A stretch of DNA of 64,000 nt, from NCBI RefSeq assembly GCF_004014715.1, contig NZ_CP034835.1, positions 4,402,001 to 4,466,000 on the forward strand, in the 5' to 3' direction. The notes below the pieces were generated by a model. That model was not told the DNA's origin, searched no databases, and saw nothing but the letters and a program-made list of their open reading frames with translations. This document shows, piece by piece, positions 45,663 to 53,416 of the stretch. This DNA is from Pseudoalteromonas sp. R3 (GTDB lineage: Bacteria; Pseudomonadota; Gammaproteobacteria; Enterobacterales; Alteromonadaceae). A program made the translations under genes and the position numbers. Each line of letters opens with the position of its first letter. Within the stretch, counting starts at the first letter, position 1.

Positions 45663-45815
45663 TTAGTTTATAAACTGTTCACGCGTTTCGTTTGATTGGC
45701 AGCCACGGAATGCACTTGGCTGAAAATCATGACCACCCGCAACGTCTTTCGTCGCTGATTGGGCAAATTCTTTAGCAACAAGCTTTTTAATTACTTTCTT
45801 TTTTAAACTAAACAT
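45663..45815 (-). CDS. GG-leader peptide, long Lys-rich leader (50 aa)
   Basis: The leader starts MFSLKKKVIKKLVAKEFAQS and ends ATKDVAGG; the core begins HDFQPSAFRGCQSNETREQF. One Cys. Leader ends VAGG like the peptides at 45516, 45999 (VAGA) and 54.9-55.6 kb (VAGA). Confidence 0.75.
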   Translation of the reverse strand: MFSLKKKVIKKLVAKEFAQSATKDVAGGHDFQPSAFRGCQSNETREQFIN

Positions 45816-45855
45816 ACAATCTCCTTTTAGGATTTAATCAGGTCAATATGCTGAA

Positions 45856-45948
45856 TTAACGATTAATCAGCTTGTCTAAGTGTGGAGGGATACATCCTCC
45901 TTCCGCACGACCGCCAGATACCAGGTGAGCGTTTTCAATAGTAAACAT
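45856..45948 (-). CDS. GG-leader peptide with EGGC core (3)
   Basis: 30 aa: leader MFTIENAHLVSGG, core RAEGGCIPPHLDKLINR. Third member of the E-G-G-C-[I/V] family; the CIPPH here parallels CILFPP at 43350. Confidence 0.78.
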   Translation of the reverse strand: MFTIENAHLVSGGRAEGGCIPPHLDKLINR

Positions 45949-45998
45949 ATCTAACTCCAATACTTTTAATTTATAGGCAGAACACACAGAGCGAAGTG

Positions 45999-46136
45999 TT
46001 ACGCTTGCATAGAGCAAACACTCTGACATGAGTCATCAATCACATCAGCCGCCTGAGATCTTCCTGCACCAGCCACGTGTGCAGCTTCGTTGAGAGACAG
46101 GTTCTTAATTGCTTTTTTACTAATTTTTAAGTTCAT
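45999..46136 (-). CDS. GA-leader peptide, long leader, two Cys (45 aa)
   Basis: The leader starts MNLKISKKAIKNLSLNEAAH and ends VAGA; the core begins GRSQAADVIDDSCQSVCSMQ. Two Cys and four Ser in the core. The leader is closely related to the MKFTVNKK... leaders of the 55-kb peptides, linking the two regions. Confidence 0.76.
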   Translation of the reverse strand: MNLKISKKAIKNLSLNEAAHVAGAGRSQAADVIDDSCQSVCSMQA

Positions 46137-46536
46137 ACCAATACCTTCTATTAATCTGTTTTACATAGTTCACAGTGGGACTATGTACAGCACTTCCCCC
46201 TGATCGCTCATTCAAATTAGCAACCCAAAAACATCAAGTCAAAACCCAAAAAAACACAAAATATCCAATAAAATCAAAAAGGTAATACAGATAATGATGA
46301 ATCAGTACAGCAATAATAACTATCCTGTGAGGATCGCCACAGCTGATGTCTGCTGACCAGCAGATCGTGTAATCGCATATGAGAATTCGCTTACCAGCAA
46401 GAAGGCAACCGTTTGGCAATGACCTGAGTCACAGTGTAATAAATACAACTCTCCCAGCTGCCTAAACTCCAAGTTTGCTCAATGTTGTTACAGCATTCTC
46501 AGGAAAAGGAATACATTGCTCGTCCTACCTGGCTTT

Positions 46537-47008
46537 GGTTGTTTGGTTGTTTGGTTGTTTAGTTGTTTGGTTGTTTGGTTGTTTGGTTGTTTAGTTGTTT
46601 GGTTGTTTAGTTGTTTGGTTGTTTAGTTGTTTGGTTGATTGGTTGATTGGCTGATTGGCTGATTGGCTGATTGGCTGATTGGCTGATTGGCTGATTGGCT
46701 GATTGGTTGATTGGCTGATTGGCTGATTGGCTGATTGGCTGATTGGCTGATTGGCTGATTGGCTGATTGGCTGATTGGCTGATTGGCTGATTGGCTGATT
46801 GGCTGATTGGCTGATTGGCTGATTGGCTGATTGGCTGATTGGCTGATTGGCTGATTGGCTGATTGGCTGATTGGCTGATTGGCTGATTGGCTGATTGGCT
46901 GATTGGCTGATTGGCTGATTGGCTGATTGGCTGATTGGCTGATTGGCTGATTGGCTGATTGGCTGATTGGCTGATTGGCTGATTGGCTGATTGGTTGATT
47001 GGCTGAAA
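46537..47008. repeat. 58-unit 8-bp tandem repeat
   Basis: Twelve units of [A/G]GTTGTTT (46537-46632) pass directly into 46 units of GG[C/T]TGATT (46633-47000) and a partial last unit. The period is exactly 8, so every frame cycles through a repeated octapeptide and nothing is coded. The repeat lies after a terminator, between two transcription units of the peptide library. Such arrays change length by slipped-strand mispairing. Confidence 0.95.
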
Positions 47009-47014
47009 AAAAGA

Positions 47015-47035
47015 AAGGAGTGAATACCACTCCTT
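47015..47035 (-). terminator. Terminator after the 47.1-kb peptide gene
   Basis: Stem AAGGAGTG / CACTCCTT with a 5-base loop; on the minus strand it is followed by TTTCTTTTTTT. It separates the peptide array at 47-49 kb from the 8-bp repeat. Confidence 0.82.
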
Positions 47036-47090
47036 ATTTACGTCTTTTCTCGCAGATTCAGATTAAAATCAAATTCCGCCAAATTAGATT

Positions 47091-47195
47091 TTACTTTCTG
47101 ATCACTTGGCCCAGGCAATCAACCCAGTTGCCAAACTCATCCCAGCCAAGTCCGCCGGAGACAAGGTGCATATGTTCTGTTTTTATTTGGATCAT
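47091..47195 (-). CDS. GG-leader peptide (34 aa), after the 11-copy array
   Basis: Leader MIQIKTEHMHLVSGG, core LGWDEFGNWVDCLGQVIRK with two Trp and one Cys. Last gene before the terminator; starts 11 bases after the stop of the last array copy. Confidence 0.77.
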   Translation of the reverse strand: MIQIKTEHMHLVSGGLGWDEFGNWVDCLGQVIRK

Positions 47196-47206
47196 ATTCA
47201 CAGCTC

Positions 47207-47317
47207 TTAAAATTCGTACTTGAAGCCGATTTCCCAGCCGTCTTTGGTTACTTTGCCGTAGACATAGCCACCAGCGCCATTGATTGCATTCATTTGGATT
47301 GCGTTAAGTTCTTTCAT
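47207..47317 (-). CDS. GG-leader peptide array copy 11 (promoter-distal)
   Basis: 36 aa: leader MKELNAIQMNAINGAGG, core YVYGKVTKDGWEIGFKYEF. The core has no Cys or Ser, one Thr, four Tyr, one Trp and alternating charge, and looks like a pair of amphipathic beta strands around a KDG turn. Predicted cut after Gly-Gly by a PCAT. Any modification is unknown; Lys plus Asp/Glu would allow ATP-grasp links, Tyr/Trp radical or oxidative ones. This copy uses AAC-GCA... with a silent change (GCGTTAAG on the plus strand). Confidence 0.85.
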   Translation of the reverse strand: MKELNAIQMNAINGAGGYVYGKVTKDGWEIGFKYEF

Positions 47318-47340
47318 GATCTTTGTCCTTTCAGGGTCGA

Positions 47341-47451
47341 TTAAAATTCGTACTTGAAGCCGATTTCCCAGCCGTCTTTGGTTACTTTGCCGTAGACATA
47401 GCCACCAGCGCCATTGATTGCGTTCATTTGGATTGTGTTTAGTTCTTTCAT
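47341..47451 (-). CDS. GG-leader peptide array copy 10
   Basis: Same core YVYGKVTKDGWEIGFKYEF. The only amino-acid change in the array is here: leader Ala6 becomes Thr (MKELNTIQMN). Confidence 0.85.
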   Translation of the reverse strand: MKELNTIQMNAINGAGGYVYGKVTKDGWEIGFKYEF

Positions 47452-47474
47452 GATCTTTATCCTTTCAGGGTCGA

Positions 47475-47585
47475 TTAAAATTCGTACTTGAAGCCGATTT
47501 CCCAGCCGTCTTTGGTTACTTTGCCGTAGACATAGCCACCAGCGCCATTGATTGCATTCATTTGGATTGCGTTTAGTTCTTTCAT
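47475..47585 (-). CDS. GG-leader peptide array copy 9
   Basis: Protein identical to the consensus (leader MKELNAIQMNAINGAGG, core YVYGKVTKDGWEIGFKYEF). Confidence 0.85.
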   Translation of the reverse strand: MKELNAIQMNAINGAGGYVYGKVTKDGWEIGFKYEF

Positions 47586-47608
47586 GATCTTTATCCTTTC
47601 AGGGTCGA

Positions 47609-47719
47609 TTAAAATTCGTACTTGAAGCCGATTTCCCAGCCGTCTTTGGTTACTTTGCCGTAGACATAGCCACCAGCGCCATTAATTGCATTCATTTGGA
47701 TTGCGTTTAGTTCTTTCAT
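47609..47719 (-). CDS. GG-leader peptide array copy 8
   Basis: Consensus protein; one silent change in the Ile-Asn codons before the GAGG site. Confidence 0.85.
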   Translation of the reverse strand: MKELNAIQMNAINGAGGYVYGKVTKDGWEIGFKYEF

Positions 47720-47742
47720 GATCTTTATCCTTTCAGGGTCGA

Positions 47743-47853
47743 TTAAAATTCGTACTTGAAGCCGATTTCCCAGCCGTCTTTGGTTACTTTGCCGTAGACA
47801 TAGCCACCAGCGCCATTGATTGCATTCATTTGGATTGCGTTTAGTTCTTTCAT
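47743..47853 (-). CDS. GG-leader peptide array copy 7
   Basis: Consensus protein, same 23-base spacer. Confidence 0.85.
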   Translation of the reverse strand: MKELNAIQMNAINGAGGYVYGKVTKDGWEIGFKYEF

Positions 47854-47876
47854 GATCTTTATCCTTTCAGGGTCGA

Positions 47877-47987
47877 TTAAAATTCGTACTTGAAGCCGAT
47901 TTCCCAGCCGTCTTTGGTTACTTTGCCGTAGACATAGCCACCAGCGCCATTGATTGCATTCATTTGGATTGCGTTTAGTTCTTTCAT
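47877..47987 (-). CDS. GG-leader peptide array copy 6
   Basis: Consensus protein; the spacer upstream reads ACAAAGATC rather than ATAAAGATC. Confidence 0.85.
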   Translation of the reverse strand: MKELNAIQMNAINGAGGYVYGKVTKDGWEIGFKYEF

Positions 47988-48010
47988 GATCTTTGTCCTT
48001 TCAGGGTCGA

Positions 48011-48121
48011 TTAAAATTCGTACTTGAAGCCGATTTCCCAGCCGTCTTTGGTTACTTTGCCGTAGACATAGCCACCAGCGCCATTGATTGCATTCATTTG
48101 GATTGCGTTTAGTTCTTTCAT
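48011..48121 (-). CDS. GG-leader peptide array copy 5
   Basis: Consensus protein, same spacer and ribosome site. Confidence 0.85.
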   Translation of the reverse strand: MKELNAIQMNAINGAGGYVYGKVTKDGWEIGFKYEF

Positions 48122-48144
48122 GATCTTTATCCTTTCAGGGTCGA

Positions 48145-48255
48145 TTAAAATTCGTACTTGAAGCCGATTTCCCAGCCGTCTTTGGTTACTTTGCCGTAGA
48201 CATAGCCACCAGCGCCATTGATTGCGTTCATTTGGATTGCGTTTAGTTCTTTCAT
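48145..48255 (-). CDS. GG-leader peptide array copy 4
   Basis: Consensus protein with a silent AAC/AAT plus GCA change near Met9 (GCGTTC on the plus strand). Confidence 0.85.
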   Translation of the reverse strand: MKELNAIQMNAINGAGGYVYGKVTKDGWEIGFKYEF

Positions 48256-48278
48256 GATCTTTATCCTTTCAGGGTCGA

Positions 48279-48389
48279 TTAAAATTCGTACTTGAAGCCG
48301 ATTTCCCAGCCGTCTTTGGTTACTTTGCCGTAGACATAGCCACCAGCGCCATTGATTGCGTTCATTTGGATTGCGTTTAGTTCTTTCAT
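48279..48389 (-). CDS. GG-leader peptide array copy 3
   Basis: Consensus protein with the same silent variant as copy 4. Confidence 0.85.
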   Translation of the reverse strand: MKELNAIQMNAINGAGGYVYGKVTKDGWEIGFKYEF

Positions 48390-48412
48390 GATCTTTATCC
48401 TTTCAGGGTCGA

Positions 48413-48523
48413 TTAAAATTCGTACTTGAAGCCGATTTCCCAGCCGTCTTTGGTTACTTTGCCGTAGACATAGCCACCAGCGCCATTGATTGCATTCATT
48501 TGGATTGCGTTTAGTTCTTTCAT
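48413..48523 (-). CDS. GG-leader peptide array copy 2
   Basis: Consensus protein. Confidence 0.85.
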   Translation of the reverse strand: MKELNAIQMNAINGAGGYVYGKVTKDGWEIGFKYEF

Positions 48524-48546
48524 GATCTTTATCCTTTCAGGGTCGA

Positions 48547-48657
48547 TTAAAATTCGTACTTGAAGCCGATTTCCCAGCCGTCTTTGGTTACTTTGCCGTA
48601 GACATAGCCACCAGCGCCATTGATTGCATTCATTTGGATTGCGTTTAGTTCTTTCAT
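48547..48657 (-). CDS. GG-leader peptide array copy 1 (promoter-proximal)
   Basis: Consensus protein. The sequence upstream of this copy (AAGGATTAAATG) differs from the internal spacers and is AT-rich, marking the edge of the amplified unit. Confidence 0.85.
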   Translation of the reverse strand: MKELNAIQMNAINGAGGYVYGKVTKDGWEIGFKYEF

Positions 48658-48683
48658 CATTTAATCCTTATATAAATATTTAA

Positions 48684-48785
48684 TTAATTAGATTTACAAT
48701 CTTGGTGTTCGATAACATCACAGCTCATATCGATAAAAGGGTCACCTGCACCAGAAACCAAGCTTGGATTATTAATAACTTTCAT
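48684..48785 (-). CDS. GA-leader peptide, two Cys (33 aa)
   Basis: Leader MKVINNPSLVSGA, core GDPFIDMSCDVIEHQDCKSN. Two Cys nine residues apart could form a disulfide. It sits 26 bases upstream of the 11-copy array. Confidence 0.77.
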   Translation of the reverse strand: MKVINNPSLVSGAGDPFIDMSCDVIEHQDCKSN

Positions 48786-48802
48786 TTTATTTCCTTAAAC
48801 TC

Positions 48803-48895
48803 TTATTTCAGGTTTTCAAGTTCACGTAATTCTTCAGCACAATGCTCACACAAGCTTCCACCAAAAACAGCTGTCAGTTCTTTTATTTCTTTCAT
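48803..48895 (-). CDS. GG-leader peptide, CxxC core (30 aa)
   Basis: Leader MKEIKELTAVFGG, core SLCEHCAEELRELENLK. The CEHC pair looks metal- or disulfide-competent; the rest is an acidic helix. Confidence 0.76.
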   Translation of the reverse strand: MKEIKELTAVFGGSLCEHCAEELRELENLK

Positions 48896-48905
48896 TTTTA
48901 ATTTC

Positions 48906-49001
48906 CTATTTTTTGAAGAAAAGCTCAGGGTCACATGGGTCATCATATTCACGGCCCGCACCAGTTACATTTTCTACTTCATACTTATTTAATTCGTTCA
49001 T
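48906..49001 (-). CDS. GA-leader peptide (31 aa)
   Basis: Leader MNELNKYEVENVTGA, core GREYDDPCDPELFFKK. One Cys within an Asp/Pro-rich core (DDPCDPE). 10 bases upstream of the CxxC peptide gene. Confidence 0.76.
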   Translation of the reverse strand: MNELNKYEVENVTGAGREYDDPCDPELFFKK

Positions 49002-49015
49002 TTTTATTTCCTCTA

Positions 49016-49108
49016 TTAGTTGGTATATTGATCGATATCAGGACACATAGGTACTTCTTCTTCACCACCAGCGATCAGAACCAGGTCTTTAGCATTTAGA
49101 TTTTTCAT
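49016..49108 (-). CDS. GG-leader peptide (30 aa), first after the PCAT 2 gene
   Basis: Leader MKNLNAKDLVLIAGG, core EEEVPMCPDIDQYTN, acidic with one Cys. First of the tightly packed run 49.1-47.1 kb, probably a single transcript. Confidence 0.77.
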   Translation of the reverse strand: MKNLNAKDLVLIAGGEEEVPMCPDIDQYTN

Positions 49109-49617
49109 AGTTTTTCCTATTTTTATGTAACGGTCACAGTCGTTAATATCGGATTTTCATCTGTCTTCTTAAAGGCTTAACATCTAAAACGATAAAACCA
49201 GAGAGCAGAAAGAGGTTTGCAACATCCCAAAGCAACTTTAACTTAACAGTAAAATATGCTCTGGCTGTATTTCACAAACTCTATTTTTAAATTTTCATGG
49301 AGAACTCAAAGAATTTAAAAACCCAATTTAAAAACCCAATTTAAAAATAGAACTTTTAAATTAAAGAGAATATTAATCTCGCAAACCTTATTACAATTTT
49401 TGATTTAAGCTTATCTCCGCCAAGATTTAAGCTTGATTTATAAATTAACACTCAAAAACAAAATGTCAACAGGTAATTTTAAAAATAAAAACAAAATTAA
49501 TTTAAAATAAAAACAAAACAAAACAACAAGATAAGTGCACACCACAACCAAACTAGTCACAAAGCTCAACATGGGTGCACTTAAATATAATATAAAAAAT
49601 TATTATAATGACTTATG
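49109..49617. other. 509-base, very AT-rich gap between PCAT 2 and the peptide run
   Basis: Contains short direct repeats (AAAAACCCAATTTAA twice at about 49317-49345) and one copy of the CTTGGCGGAGATA-like element. It likely carries the promoter of the 16-gene peptide run. No ORF seen. Confidence 0.5.
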
Positions 49618-51828
49618 CTAAGCCATATTAAACTCACTCGTCTCACCTGTTTCAGTATATGGAGTGCTATCTATACACAAGGATACATCTGCAGACTTAG
49701 GCCGCCTCAGACTAATATCCGGCTTATCTACCGCAACAGCCTGCCCATATCTCAACTCGATGACACGATCTGCACTGGCAATGGTTTCAGGCCTGTGCGC
49801 TATGATTATTCGGGTAATATCCAGATTCTTAACCGCTTCATTGACTGAGAACTCGAGCTTGGTATCCAAATTACTGGTGGCTTCATCCATAAATAGAATC
49901 TTAGGTTTTCGATACAATGCCCTGGCCAACAAGAGCCGCTGGATCTGCCCTCCAGACAAGGCTGCGCCCATATCCCCCACCAGAGTGTTATACCCCATAG
50001 TCATCGACATAATATCCTTGTCGATGGCAGCAACCTGAGCCGCCCATTCGACTTTTCGCATATCCAGGTCAGGGTCAAAAAACGAGATGTTATCGGCGAT
50101 GGAGCCTGACAATAACTGGTCGTCCTGCATCACAGCCGCGATCTGGGAGCGATATTTTGATAACCCTATCTGCTTGATGTCGATCCCATCAACAAGTACC
50201 TTGCCCGCTTCGGGTTCAAATAAGCCCAGCATGATTTTGGCAAGCGTCGTTTTACCACAGCCGGACGGGCCGACTATCGCGATGGATTCACCAGCCTCAA
50301 TGGTAAGGTCCAGGTTTTTAAACACAGGTGCTTCTTTGCTGTTATAGCGATAAGTGACATCCTGAAGTGTAAGCGCTCCGGTCAATTCACCACAGCTGGC
50401 TTTACCCTGCATATGATCTTCTTTATCGGTCAGTGAAATGTCAGCAAGTCGATTAAAGTGCAGACTTAGCATCTTAAACTCGATAAGCTTTTCGATAAGA
50501 GACGCCATTTTCTCCACAAACTGACGTTTATATGCCATGAAAGCGAATAACATCCCGACAGTCAGATCGCCTTCCATAACCAGCATTGCAGCAAAGTAGA
50601 CCACCAGCACATTTTCAAATCCAAAGATCACCTTATTGATTGCTTCATAACCGATGTTCAAATGGCCCACCCGGATCCCGGCATTCAGACTGTCCGCGTA
50701 TTTGTTATGCCAGACACTCTGTCTTTGCACTTCGCGGCCAAACAACTTAATGGTTTGGATACCACGTACCGTTTCCATGAAGTTAGACTGCTCTTTGGCC
50801 TGATTTACGATGACTTCTTCCGACATACGTCGTAACGGTCTGTACATGGCAATGCGTATGACGGCATACACTGCGGTAGCAACAAGTACCACGGCACTCA
50901 ATTTAGGGCTGTAAACAAAAATCATGATCAAGGTAGCAATGGCCATAACACCATCGATTAAGGCTTCGATCACGCCTTTGGTCAGGAGCTCTTTTACCTG
51001 TTGTAAAGAGCCAAAGCGTGACACCACATCACCAATATGACGCTTTTCAAAATATTGCAGCGGCAAACGGATAAGGTGATGGAACAGATTCGCACCAAGC
51101 TGAATACTCATGAGGTTACCAAAGTGCAGCAGTAATACGCTCCGTACCGCGCCGGTCACCATTTCTATGAGCATCAACAAGCCAAATCCCACGGCTAAAA
51201 TAGCCAATAAGTTTTGGTCAAAGCTCAGAATGACCTCGTCAACAACCAGTTGCATATAGTATGGACTGGCGATGGCGAAAGCCTGCAAGAGTAAGGACAA
51301 AACAAACACTTTACCCAGTGTGGATTTAAGGCCAGTCACTTTGCTCCAAAAATCGGATAACTTAAGGTTTACCCGGGTATCTTCAGACTTAAACTCCTCG
51401 GTTGGACTCAGCTCCAGTGCCACACCGGTGAAGTGTTTCGAGAACTCATCCATGGCGTATTTGCGATGGCCTAAACCTGGATCGTGTATTTCAACACTGT
51501 GTTTAGTCACCTTTTTAAGTACAACAAAGTGGTTCATATCCCAGTGTAAAATACAGGGGGTTTTTAATTGCGGCAGATGTTCTAAATCTAACCGCAGTGC
51601 CCGTGAACTTAGTTTCAGCTTGTCTGCAATTTGCATTAGCTCTTCTAAGTTCGCCCCTTTCAATGAGATTTCATGGGTTTGGCGCAACGTCGTCAGATCT
51701 GTTTTGTATCCGTGATAAGCAGCAACCATTGCCAGGCTGGCAAGCCCGCATTCCGCCGCCTCGGTTTGCAATATAACAGGCAGCCTTTTGGCAGCGCTAA
51801 ACCGGAGTAAGTGCATTGGATTTTCCAT
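49618..51828 (-). CDS. Peptidase-containing ABC transporter (PCAT 2)
   Basis: This 736-aa protein has a C39 peptidase (Cys27 in QTEAAECGLAS, His100 in HWDMNHFVVL, Asp116 in IHDPGLG), a TM domain and an ATPase with GPSGCGKTT, LSGGQIQR and ILFMDEA. It is closely similar to PCAT 1 along its whole length. The start codon overlaps the hlyD stop (TGATG), giving coupled translation. It lies immediately upstream of the GG-peptide library and is the obvious leader peptidase and exporter for it. Confidence 0.94.
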   Translation of the reverse strand: MENPMHLLRFSAAKRLPVILQTEAAECGLASLAMVAAYHGYKTDLTTLRQTHEISLKGANLEELMQIADKLKLSSRALRLDLEHLPQLKTPCILHWDMNHFVVLKKVTKHSVEIHDPGLGHRKYAMDEFSKHFTGVALELSPTEEFKSEDTRVNLKLSDFWSKVTGLKSTLGKVFVLSLLLQAFAIASPYYMQLVVDEVILSFDQNLLAILAVGFGLLMLIEMVTGAVRSVLLLHFGNLMSIQLGANLFHHLIRLPLQYFEKRHIGDVVSRFGSLQQVKELLTKGVIEALIDGVMAIATLIMIFVYSPKLSAVVLVATAVYAVIRIAMYRPLRRMSEEVIVNQAKEQSNFMETVRGIQTIKLFGREVQRQSVWHNKYADSLNAGIRVGHLNIGYEAINKVIFGFENVLVVYFAAMLVMEGDLTVGMLFAFMAYKRQFVEKMASLIEKLIEFKMLSLHFNRLADISLTDKEDHMQGKASCGELTGALTLQDVTYRYNSKEAPVFKNLDLTIEAGESIAIVGPSGCGKTTLAKIMLGLFEPEAGKVLVDGIDIKQIGLSKYRSQIAAVMQDDQLLSGSIADNISFFDPDLDMRKVEWAAQVAAIDKDIMSMTMGYNTLVGDMGAALSGGQIQRLLLARALYRKPKILFMDEATSNLDTKLEFSVNEAVKNLDITRIIIAHRPETIASADRVIELRYGQAVAVDKPDISLRRPKSADVSLCIDSTPYTETGETSEFNMA

Positions 51829-53072
51829 CAGATTGCTCCTTTAATGCTGTAAAGAGGTTCAAATAACCATTCAAACAAGGTGCGTTTATCAACCATAATA
51901 TCGGCTTCCAGTAACATCCCAGCCTGCAGAGGAACAGACGCACCATAGGCGTGGGCATGCTGTGCTTTGAGTGAGACAACCACCTGATAAGCCGGCTCTG
52001 CGAGTGTCACAGGCAAACTTGTCTCATTTGGAAGTAAAATTGACTTTGAGACGCTCGAAATCGTACCTTCATAGATACCAAACCGGGCATAGGGAAAGGC
52101 CTGATAACGGATCCGCGTATTTTGCCCTTCCTGTACAAAACCAAATGCGCGGGATGGCACCAACAGCACAGCTTCCAGCGCCGCATTTTCCGGAAGTACC
52201 GTCATTAAAGGGCTGGTGCTCTGTGCAATCATACCTGGTTTAACCATCAGACTGCTGACCCGACCACTTCTATGGCTACGCACATCGTAACTTTGCTGTG
52301 CACTGGCCTGGGTGATTTGCTGATTAATATCGGCAAGCTGAGTTCTCAGCTGTGCTTCTGTTTTCTGTAAAGTCAGCGGCAGTTGCTGACGCTCCAGACG
52401 CAGCTGGCTGAGGGACTCTTGTTGGCTCAATACCCGCCCTTCCAGATCTTCCGCTTGCTGCTGCAAAACCAACATGGCATCGCGGACACTTTCAACATCA
52501 GATTGAGAGACAAAGTCTTTCTCAATCAATGCCAGCGTATCCCGATAGCGCTTTTCGCTGAGCTCGACACGTTGAGTAAGCAATTCATGTTGCTTTTTAG
52601 TCTGTGCAAGCTGAAATGCCGTGTTATTGATCTGAGAGTCCAGCTTCTCCTGACTGACTTTCGCCAGCTGCGTCTGATTCTCTATATTTTTCTTTACCAA
52701 ATCCTTTTGTTTAATGAGTTCCGTTAAAATCGCTTCATTCATATCGCTGCCAGAGGTCAGGATCCGCTCCATTCTTACCCGCACAAGCACTTGGCCTTTT
52801 TCGACCTTTTGCCCTTCTTCGACATAAACTTCATCAATGACGCCCTGACCTAAAGGATACACCTTGCTCAGTCCATCTGTTGGCCTCAGATAACCTGAAA
52901 CGATCTCTTTCCTGTGGTACTCACCCACCACCAGATAAGTGATGCCAATCAATACTGTCGCCAGAATTACCAACAGGATCCAGTTGAAAGACATATGTGT
53001 CGCAATGGATACCTCGCCATCTAACTTCTGCCCCTGGTGTTCAATGGCTTCTTTTCTGAATAACCCCGACAT
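51828..53072 (-). CDS. HlyD-family membrane fusion protein, partner of PCAT 2
   Basis: Start at MSGLFRKEAIEHQGQKLDGE (53072), two bases after the upstream stop; the longer frame overlaps that gene. About 414 aa: TM helix (NWILLVILATVLIGITYLVV), lipoyl halves (VDEVYVEEGQKVEKGQVLVR and RVSSLMVKPGMIAQ), long coiled coil, and barrel with RYQAFPYARFGIYEGT. Paralog of the HlyD proteins at 20.2 and 62.6 kb. Confidence 0.92.
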   Translation of the reverse strand: MSGLFRKEAIEHQGQKLDGEVSIATHMSFNWILLVILATVLIGITYLVVGEYHRKEIVSGYLRPTDGLSKVYPLGQGVIDEVYVEEGQKVEKGQVLVRVRMERILTSGSDMNEAILTELIKQKDLVKKNIENQTQLAKVSQEKLDSQINNTAFQLAQTKKQHELLTQRVELSEKRYRDTLALIEKDFVSQSDVESVRDAMLVLQQQAEDLEGRVLSQQESLSQLRLERQQLPLTLQKTEAQLRTQLADINQQITQASAQQSYDVRSHRSGRVSSLMVKPGMIAQSTSPLMTVLPENAALEAVLLVPSRAFGFVQEGQNTRIRYQAFPYARFGIYEGTISSVSKSILLPNETSLPVTLAEPAYQVVVSLKAQHAHAYGASVPLQAGMLLEADIMVDKRTLFEWLFEPLYSIKGAI

Positions 53073-53074
53073 AA

Positions 53075-53416
53075 TTATTCCGCTCCACCAGGAAACGTAG
53101 ACGTCGAGAAAATTCGCCACTGACCACCTTCTTTAGCCAATGAATGAATATTTTCAGAGCGTTTATCAAGAGCCTGCCCTTCTTTTTCTCCCTCAATGGT
53201 CATCACGTCCCGTACTATTAGCAAGTCGTCACGTTTAGCAAGTAGCTCTACATTACGCAGTGTCATTTTAAAGCTCAGTTGCTTACGCATACTTTCAAAC
53301 TGGGACTTAGCACCGGCCATCACACCCGCACCGGTATGATAGAATGGCTCCAGGTCGTCGAGATTGCCCGAACAAATGATTTCGTAATAACGCTCAAAGA
53401 ACTCTTTTAATGTCAT
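53075..53416 (-). CDS. NTF2/SnoaL-like protein heading the HlyD-PCAT operon
   Basis: Start at MTLKEFFERYYEIICSGNLD (53416), GGAG upstream. About 113 aa with the cone-shaped NTF2 pattern: N-terminal helices, DLEPFYHTGAGVMAGA, central strands (LLIVRDVMTIEGEK) and a C-terminal strand QWRIFSTSTF. Catalytic role unknown. Translation is closely coupled to hlyD (2-base gap), so it is a dedicated part of the export operon. Confidence 0.75.
   Translation of the reverse strand: MTLKEFFERYYEIICSGNLDDLEPFYHTGAGVMAGAKSQFESMRKQLSFKMTLRNVELLAKRDDLLIVRDVMTIEGEKEGQALDKRSENIHSLAKEGGQWRIFSTSTFPGGAE

Larger units (their letters stand above)
46137..47090. other. Gap holding the 8-bp tandem repeat
   Basis: 46137-46536 contains no supported gene. 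46537-47008 is the 8-bp repeat; 47015-47035 is a terminator. The 135-codon frame through the repeat is a repeat artefact. Confidence 0.6.
47207..48657 (-). repeat. 11-copy tandem array, 134-bp period, of one peptide gene
   Basis: Eleven units of a 111-base gene plus a 23-base spacer bearing ribosome site AAAGGAT. Units differ by only a few bases, mostly silent, showing very recent expansion or ongoing gene conversion. It resembles a CRISPR only superficially: the repeated part is an ORF and there are no unique spacers. Confidence 0.96.

Noticed and set aside
46623..47030. 135-codon ORF with repeated QPISQSAN
   Set aside because: It is only the translation of the 8-bp tandem repeat; no ribosome site, and the same octapeptide appears in any frame.
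47207..48657. Possible CRISPR array (regular 134-bp repeats)
   Set aside because: The repeated part is a 111-base ORF with its own ribosome site, there are no unique spacers, and no cas genes are in the window.
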